Below are positions 6,746 through 10,970 of a stretch of DNA of 10,970 nt, in pieces. The number at the start of each line of letters is the position of its first letter. Within the stretch, counting starts at the first letter, position 1. The position numbers and the translations under genes were made by a program. The stretch spans positions 6,175-17,144 of the forward strand of contig DMST01000149.1 in NCBI GenBank assembly GCA_003454975.1, written 5' to 3'. Under the pieces are notes generated by a model, which saw only the letters and a program-made list of their open reading frames with translations, was not told the origin of the DNA and did no database searches. The DNA is from Cytophagales bacterium (lineage in GTDB: Bacteria > Bacteroidota > Bacteroidia > Cytophagales > Cyclobacteriaceae).

Positions 6746-6769
6746 TTATTACCTTTCTTAGCGTAATAA
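6746..6769. repeat. AT-rich inverted repeat before the SH3 lipoprotein start
   Basis: TTATTAC (6746-6752) and GTAATAA (6763-6769) form a perfect 7-bp dyad with a 10-nt spacer. It sits in the 36-nt gap between blh and the next gene, ending 10 nt before the ATG. No T-run follows, so it is not a normal terminator. It may be an operator, an mRNA hairpin over the initiation region, or chance in AT-rich sequence. Confidence 0.35.
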
Positions 6770-6779
6770 CTTACCTATT

Positions 6780-8111
6780 ATGACTAAGCAACTATTGCCT
6801 ATGCTTGTCTTAGGCGCCTTTTTGACGGCTTGCGGTGGTAGCAAGTATCCTGACCCCATCGAAAATCTGGAAAGCCTCACGGCCACTGTAGGGGCGTATG
6901 AGGAATACACCTTGGGCAATAAGGAGAATGGGGTGATGCTGGTAACCGACTATGGTGAAATAACCGCCGATGTGATCCGACAAGGGGAAGATACCCTCCG
7001 CATCTATTGGGAGAAATACGATCAAGACCAGGGCAGTTTCTATACGGCACTCTACACTAAGCAGCCGGAAGGGTGGGTTCCTGTGTTCGTAAACGAATAC
7101 GTGGTAGGGTCCATTAGTATACAGGAGGATCTGGACGGAGACGGCACCGATGAGTTTATTATTGATAACCGGATAGACAACTCCTCTGGGGGCGGTGGCA
7201 ATTATGAACTGTACCGTAAGAATGGCGAGGGGCAGTATGTGAAGCAGCAATCTTTTGCAGACTGGAATTACAACATGATGATGATGTGCTGCAACAGCAT
7301 GGAGCTCACCGTTCGGGATGTGGAGGGGACCCGCTATCTGGAGGTGAAGGAGTATTCCAGCGCTATGAACGAAGAGACCGGCATGCTGAATGAAGCTACC
7401 GTATACCGGCCTATGCGGTATGAGGGGAGCAAGGGCTTGGTAGAGCATGAAAATGCCTATTTGCTGGTGCAGGGTAATGACGTTTGGGTGCGCAGTGAGC
7501 CTACCACCGGTAGCGTGGTTATGCGGCTGAATGAAGGTGATGCCGCTAAGGTACTAGAGGCAGGTAAGGAAGAGAAGATCAACGGTAGGACGGATATGTG
7601 GTACCGGATACAGCATGAAGGAAACGACGGGTGGATTTTTGGAGCCCAGACTTCCATAGCGCAAGCTTTCAGTTTTGATCTGGAAACCGAGGAGGGTATA
7701 CGGGACCTACTGGTAGCGGTAGATGACGACTTTGCCGAGTACGAAGCGGGTACGTGTATTTACGAGCTTCTCAATGCCTCCACTGACTTTTATGTGATGG
7801 TGCAGTATTGCAGTCAGGAGGAATCGGAACAGATGAAGCTTAACTTCTACAGTGTGGGCCATGACTATTCGCTCATTGATAGGACCACTTTTGAAGATGC
7901 TGAGTTTACTACCGTGGTCTGTGATGATAGTGGAGATTACGCCATCTATTGCTGGGTGAGTGACCAATCCTTTTACGCAGAACCTTACCGGCATTATGAG
8001 TACGAATATGAAGGAGAGGTAGAGGAGAGTTTTGAATTGGATGCCTTATATATCCAATTGGATGAGGAAGGTAACTGGACTTGGGAGTGGGAATCTGAAA
8101 TGAGCATATAG
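6780..8111 (+). CDS. Lipoprotein with a bacterial SH3 domain
   Basis: A 443-residue protein. MTKQLLPMLVLGAFLTAC carries a lipobox with Cys18 as the lipid site. Residues 117-125 read DLDGDGTDE, a calcium-binding-like acidic loop as seen in FG-GAP or dockerin-like repeats, followed by a Gly-rich stretch. Residues 227-292 match a bacterial SH3 (SH3b) domain, with VWVRSEPTTGSVV, a central WYRI (274-277) and GWIFG (284-288). The C-terminal 140 residues are acidic, end in several Trp and Glu, and are not recognised. SH3b domains often bind peptidoglycan or other cell-wall ligands, so a cell-envelope role is likely but the ligand is unknown. It follows blh by 36 nt with no terminator, so it may share the crtY-blh transcript, though its link to phototrophy is unproven. 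Confidence 0.85.
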   Translation: MTKQLLPMLVLGAFLTACGGSKYPDPIENLESLTATVGAYEEYTLGNKENGVMLVTDYGEITADVIRQGEDTLRIYWEKYDQDQGSFYTALYTKQPEGWVPVFVNEYVVGSISIQEDLDGDGTDEFIIDNRIDNSSGGGGNYELYRKNGEGQYVKQQSFADWNYNMMMMCCNSMELTVRDVEGTRYLEVKEYSSAMNEETGMLNEATVYRPMRYEGSKGLVEHENAYLLVQGNDVWVRSEPTTGSVVMRLNEGDAAKVLEAGKEEKINGRTDMWYRIQHEGNDGWIFGAQTSIAQAFSFDLETEEGIRDLLVAVDDDFAEYEAGTCIYELLNASTDFYVMVQYCSQEESEQMKLNFYSVGHDYSLIDRTTFEDAEFTTVVCDDSGDYAIYCWVSDQSFYAEPYRHYEYEYEGEVEESFELDALYIQLDEEGNWTWEWESEMSI

Positions 8112-8115
8112 TAAA

Positions 8116-8131
8116 GGGAAGGTGTTTTCCC
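8116..8131. other. Short hairpin after the SH3 lipoprotein
   Basis: GGGAA (8116-8120) and TTCCC (8127-8131) form a 5-bp stem with a 6-nt loop, five nt after the stop codon. No T-run follows. It may protect the 3' end of the mRNA or be chance. Confidence 0.25.
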
Positions 8132-8157
8132 CTGAATTTGGTAAACCTTATTAATTG

Positions 8158-8218
8158 GGGCTGACCGCGATCCAAAATTCCAATACCTTGGAAGTCAAAA
8201 TCGTATTCAGCCCTTTTT
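8158..8218 (+). terminator. Long interrupted hairpin with T-run just before the adenosine deaminase start
   Basis: Three nested stems share one axis: GGGCTGA (8158-8164) with TCAGCCC (8207-8213), CGAT (8168-8171) with ATCG (8200-8203), and TTCCAA (8178-8183) with TTGGAA (8188-8193) around a 4-nt loop. The internal loops are symmetric (3/3 and 6/6 nt). T5 follows at 8214-8218. It can end the SH3-lipoprotein transcript, but the next ATG is only 3 nt beyond the T-run, so in any read-through or upstream-initiated mRNA the hairpin lies over the ribosome-binding region. Confidence 0.65.
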
Positions 8219-8221
8219 GAT

Positions 8222-9664
8222 ATGCCTAGGTCTATCCTCTTCCTTTTATTCATTACAAGTCCCATTCTGGCCCAAACCCCAAGCGAGGAAGCTACCGCCA
8301 ATTACCTGGAGTCCATTCGAGATCAAGAGGCCTACCTGCGTCAGTTTTTCCAGTACATGCCCAAGGGAGGCGACTTGCACCATCACTTTTCCGGTTCGGT
8401 GTACGCAGAGACCTTCTTCGAGATTGCAGAACAGGATAGTCTGTGGGTGAATATGGAGACAGGAATGGTGTCTGGTGCTTATCCTTCAAGAGGGGGAAGT
8501 ACCCAGCCTCGCTATTCGGTGCAAGACCTGATTGCTACGGGGAAATGGCAAAAGGCACGAGTTCAGCTTCTGATGGATTGGTCCAACCAATACTTTGATC
8601 CCTCTTGGGGACCATCCGATGAGCAGTTTTTCAATGCCTTTGGCAAGTTTGGTGCCGCAGCGGATGCAGATAGGGCGAAAGGCTTACTGAAGCTAAAGGA
8701 GCGTGCCAAGAACGAGAATGTCCAGTACATAGAAGAGATGCTCACCGGAGTGCGAACCCCCTCCTTAGGGTTTGAGAAAGGGAAGAATGAGGTGTTTTGG
8801 AGACTTCAAGGGGACAAGCAAGCCTCGGAACTGGAAAGAGTACTCGAGGATACGTATTGGGAATACATGAGGGATACCACTTACACAAACGCCATAAACA
8901 AATACGTGAGCTACATAGAATCCTTACATAAGGCTTTGGTGCTTGACGATCAGGAGTTTAAGATGCGTTTCCAGACCTATGGTTCCCGAAATAGCGAGCC
9001 GATCAAGGTGTTTGCCCGCCTCCTCGCAAGCTTTCAAGCGGCCCAGCAAAGTGACCTGATTGTCGGGGTCAACTTTGTGTCGCCAGAGCACTACTTGGTG
9101 AGCATGCGCGACTACTGGCTACACATGCAGATGTTTAATTTCTTGAAGTCCATGTACAAGGATGTACCACTCACCCTGCATGCGGGTGAGTTAACCGTAG
9201 GGTTGGTCCGCCCGGAAGACCTGAGCTGGCACATTGATGCTGCCGTGAACGTAGCGGGTGCTCAGCGCATTGGGCACGGAATTGATATCGCTTATGAGAG
9301 GAATTCTAATGCCCTGCTGGCACAAATGGCTAATGAAGAAGTAGCTGTGGAGATTAATCTGACCAGCAATGATTTTATTCTTGGAGTATCCGGTAGCGAG
9401 CATCCGCTTACTATGTACCACCGGGCCGGTGTGCCGTTGGTCATTTGTACCGACGATGCTGGTATCCTGCGCACGGATCTTACCCAGCAGTTCGTGATTT
9501 TGGCCCGGGACTACCCGGAGCTATCCTACGCGGATATCAAACAGTTTGTATACAACAGCATCAGATACAGCTTCATGAGCCAGCGAGGCAAGAAGGAAGG
9601 GATCGAATGGCTGGATGCTCGGTTCAAAGCCTTTGAGCTGGAGGTGGCTGGCTGGAAATATTGA
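8222..9664 (+). CDS. Exported adenosine deaminase, ADA2/ADGF-like
   Basis: A 480-residue metal-dependent deaminase, expected to convert adenosine (or a related purine nucleoside) to inosine and ammonia outside the cytoplasm. MPRSILFLLFITSPILAQ is a signal peptide with likely cleavage after Ala17. The amidohydrolase metal motif is LHHHFSGS (His53 and His55). Further active-site residues match the family: His320 and Glu323 in TLHAGE, His352 in RIGHG, and Asp411-Asp412 in ICTDDAG. The insert between about 100 and 260 (KARVQLLMDW, then FGKFGAAADADR) makes it longer than cytosolic ADA (about 330-350 residues) and closer to extracellular ADA2-like enzymes. The ATG at 8222 is fixed by the signal peptide. 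A role in scavenging extracellular nucleosides is inferred. It appears monocistronic, with hairpins on both sides. Confidence 0.9.
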   Translation: MPRSILFLLFITSPILAQTPSEEATANYLESIRDQEAYLRQFFQYMPKGGDLHHHFSGSVYAETFFEIAEQDSLWVNMETGMVSGAYPSRGGSTQPRYSVQDLIATGKWQKARVQLLMDWSNQYFDPSWGPSDEQFFNAFGKFGAAADADRAKGLLKLKERAKNENVQYIEEMLTGVRTPSLGFEKGKNEVFWRLQGDKQASELERVLEDTYWEYMRDTTYTNAINKYVSYIESLHKALVLDDQEFKMRFQTYGSRNSEPIKVFARLLASFQAAQQSDLIVGVNFVSPEHYLVSMRDYWLHMQMFNFLKSMYKDVPLTLHAGELTVGLVRPEDLSWHIDAAVNVAGAQRIGHGIDIAYERNSNALLAQMANEEVAVEINLTSNDFILGVSGSEHPLTMYHRAGVPLVICTDDAGILRTDLTQQFVILARDYPELSYADIKQFVYNSIRYSFMSQRGKKEGIEWLDARFKAFELEVAGWKY

Positions 9665-9675
9665 CCGAAAATCCG

Positions 9676-9683
9676 TACTTTTG
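9676..9683 (+). promoter_or_regulatory. TAnnTTTG promoter element before the AraC-family gene
   Basis: TACTTTTG at 9676-9683 is an exact match to the Bacteroidota -7 element. A convincing TTTG -33 element at the right distance is not visible. If used, transcription would start near 9690, so the mRNA would begin just before the hairpin at 9698-9718 and have a leader of about 40 nt. Confidence 0.4.
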
Positions 9684-9697
9684 AAGAAAGAGTTTAG

Positions 9698-9724
9698 AGG
9701 GAGATATTGGTGCTCCCTTTTTTT
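9698..9724 (+). terminator. Intrinsic terminator of the adenosine deaminase gene
   Basis: AGGGAG (9698-9703) pairs with CTCCCT (9713-9718) around a 9-nt loop, and the T-run 9718-9724 overlaps the end of the stem. It lies 33 nt after the deaminase stop. The AraC-family ATG at 9729 is only 4 nt beyond the T-run, so the same hairpin may sit in that gene's leader. Confidence 0.75.
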
Positions 9725-9728
9725 GTTC

Positions 9729-10598
9729 ATGCTCACTGTACCCCAAGCGTTCCTGCAAAACGATGCCGTTACCAAAGTATTAGTAGACGGCCAAAACTGC
9801 CTTATTGATAAGGTGGCCTTTGAGATAAATGCAGATAATGAGCGCTATGTAGCCCAACCTGCACTCACGGTGGTACGATCGGGCAAACTGCGTATCAGTG
9901 CCCAAGACGGGATGGGGATGATAGTAGAGCCAGGGCAGATGGTTTTTTTACCCGTGGGTGTCTATTTCATTAGTGATCTCATTCCGGAGAATGAGCCTTT
10001 TCGGGCTTTTGTATTCTTCTTTGAAGAAGCTTTGCTGGCTGAGTTTCTCAAGGAATTTCCAACACCCCTCGAAGCCCTCACGCCGCAGCTATCTTTGTTT
10101 GGCTTTCCAGAATCCCTGGCCACTTTTACGCAAGGCCTGCTAGATCTATATGGCCCCTATACTCAAGGCCCGGTAACCCGGTACAAACTCTTAGAGCTGC
10201 TGCATCTGGCCCACGGTGCCTTACCCGGAAGCGCCTTTTTGCAATGTTTGCAAGCCAGCCAGTTTCGTAAGCGGTACAGCATTACTGCGCTCATGGAGCA
10301 GCATTATGATAAGCCTTTCAGTGTGGAGGATTATGCCCACCTCACGGGGCGGTCCTTGTCCACCTTTCACCGCGATTTCAAACGACAGTTTGGTGAAGCA
10401 CCCAAGCGGTGGTTGGTAGCCCGTCGCTTGGACCGGGCTCGGGATCTGCTAGCTCAGCAACCCCAACAGAGTATTCAAGACCTGGCCTTCCAGTTTGGTT
10501 ATGACAATGTGAGCCACTTCATCAAAGTCTTTCAGGACAAATTTGGGCAGTCACCCAAGCAATGGCAAATCGCCGCCAGGCAGGGGCGGGGTGTTTAA
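9729..10598 (+). CDS. AraC-family transcriptional regulator
   Basis: A 289-residue regulator. Residues 1-110 look like a cupin-type sensory domain (VRSGKLRISAQDGMGMIVEPGQMVFLP split over several strands). Residues about 183-283 are the AraC DNA-binding domain with two helix-turn-helices: the first around SVEDYAHLTGRSLSTFHRDF (198-217), the second around IQDLAFQFGYDNVSHFIKVF (249-268), ending with the family's GQSPKQW. The ATG at 9729 is chosen because an in-frame ATG at 9615 lies inside the deaminase gene and the terminator stem would be translated. The inducer and targets are unknown. It could control the deaminase or the secreted protein that follows, by proximity only. Confidence 0.9.
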   Translation: MLTVPQAFLQNDAVTKVLVDGQNCLIDKVAFEINADNERYVAQPALTVVRSGKLRISAQDGMGMIVEPGQMVFLPVGVYFISDLIPENEPFRAFVFFFEEALLAEFLKEFPTPLEALTPQLSLFGFPESLATFTQGLLDLYGPYTQGPVTRYKLLELLHLAHGALPGSAFLQCLQASQFRKRYSITALMEQHYDKPFSVEDYAHLTGRSLSTFHRDFKRQFGEAPKRWLVARRLDRARDLLAQQPQQSIQDLAFQFGYDNVSHFIKVFQDKFGQSPKQWQIAARQGRGV

Positions 10599-10613
10599 TT
10601 TGGCATAAGGAAA

Positions 10614-10639
10614 AGCCACAGGGTAGTATATTAGTGGCT
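10614..10639. other. Hairpin in the gap after the AraC-family gene
   Basis: AGCCAC (10614-10619) and GTGGCT (10634-10639) form a 6-bp stem with a 14-nt AT-rich loop, ending 14 nt before the next ATG. No T-run follows on the plus strand. On the minus strand a short TTTCC tail follows. It may be an operator, a weak terminator or chance. Confidence 0.3.
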
Positions 10640-10653
10640 CAAACCATGCTACC

Positions 10654-10970
10654 ATGCTCTCACGCTTTTCCCAGCTACTTTTTCTTCTGGCGTTGTCCTT
10701 TAGCATCCCTTCCTTCGCCCAGATTCAGGGCGACTATGCCTCTTCAGATTCTAAAGCCCATTTCGGTATAGATACACGCGCTTGGTTTCGGCGATCTCAC
10801 CCGGATACCGAGCGTATCTGGCAGCTAGGCCTGGGCTTTCAGTCGATCACCGACGTGCCCGTGAAGGTCAACGTAATGTACTATCCCACCTCTCACGTTA
10901 CCTATCCCGCGCGGGCGGCCAAATGGGAAGAGGAGGGCCAGCCCTGGCTGGAATTCACCGTGCGCGACCG
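10654..10970 (+). CDS. Secreted protein, N-terminal part (3'-truncated)
   Basis: The frame opens with ATG at 10654 and stays open to the end of the window, giving 105 complete codons. MLSRFSQLLFLLALSFSIPSFAQ is a clear Sec signal peptide with likely cleavage after SFA. The mature part begins IQGDYASSDSKAHFGIDTR and continues with a beta-rich, aromatic stretch (WQLGLGFQSI, VKVNVMYYPTSH, WLEFTVRD). No family could be recognised from this fragment. An ATG at 10646 in another frame is rejected because it lacks a signal peptide. The gap to the AraC-family gene is 55 nt, so regulation by or with that gene is possible. Confidence 0.75.
   Translation, partial: MLSRFSQLLFLLALSFSIPSFAQIQGDYASSDSKAHFGIDTRAWFRRSHPDTERIWQLGLGFQSITDVPVKVNVMYYPTSHVTYPARAAKWEEEGQPWLEFTVRD

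Noticed and set aside
6810..7448. Minus-strand open frame of 212 codons inside the SH3 lipoprotein gene
   Set aside because: The plus-strand frame has a lipobox and an SH3b domain. The antisense frame has low-complexity His/Ile runs typical of a shadow frame.
9615..9728. In-frame ATG extending the AraC-family protein by 38 residues
   Set aside because: The extension overlaps the deaminase gene and the terminator, and is unlike an AraC N-terminus. The ATG at 9729 fits better.
10562..10771. Plus-strand frame of 69 codons over the AraC 3' end and the next gene
   Set aside because: It overlaps the AraC C-terminus and the signal-peptide frame starting at 10654, which is far more protein-like and stays open to the window end.

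Overview
The window looks like chromosomal DNA of a member of the Bacteroidota, perhaps a Saprospirales/Lewinella-type marine or aquatic bacterium (the lineage below phylum is inference). The signs are the FtsX/MacB-type permease style, many short lipoproteins, AT-rich leaders without clear Shine-Dalgarno sequences, a TAnnTTTG-type promoter element, and a proteorhodopsin whose tuning residue is methionine, as in many Bacteroidota pumps. I see no tRNA, rRNA, CRISPR array, transposase or phage gene.

Layout. 1-1458: the 3' part of an ABC-transporter permease of the FtsX/MacB type, followed by a clear intrinsic terminator. 1572-1920: no recognisable gene. 1921-2682: a coiled-coil lipoprotein, ending at a strong terminator. 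2761-3411 (minus strand): an unrecognised lipoprotein. 3412-3863: an AT-rich divergent regulatory region with several inverted repeats. 3864-4592: a proton-pumping rhodopsin of the proteorhodopsin family. 4673-5863: lycopene beta-cyclase (crtY). 5811-6743: a Brp/Blh-type beta-carotene 15,15'-dioxygenase, overlapping crtY by 53 nt. 6780-8111: a lipoprotein with a bacterial SH3 domain. 8222-9664: an exported adenosine deaminase of the ADA2/ADGF-like type. 9729-10598: an AraC-family regulator. 10654-10970: the start of a secreted protein that runs off the window.

The core is a phototrophy cassette. CrtY closes the rings of lycopene to give beta-carotene, Blh cleaves beta-carotene to retinal, and retinal binds Lys225 of the rhodopsin to form the light-driven proton pump. 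The pump has the DTE proton-pump triad (Asp88, Thr92, Glu99), methionine at the spectral tuning site, and glycine 143 in helix 5 where bacteriorhodopsin has Trp138. That glycine is the fenestration that lets xanthorhodopsin-type pumps take energy from a carotenoid antenna, so this may be an antenna-capable proteorhodopsin encoded beside a carotenoid gene. A terminator hairpin between the rhodopsin and crtY would allow much more opsin than enzyme.

A second theme is regulatory. The rhodopsin upstream region holds a perfect 10-bp inverted repeat and four copies of a TTGTTTA/TAAACAA half-site, a plausible operator. In addition, each tandem gene junction downstream of the rhodopsin, except the crtY/blh overlap, has an inverted repeat within about 8-36 nt of the next start codon. 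Three of these look like intrinsic terminators.
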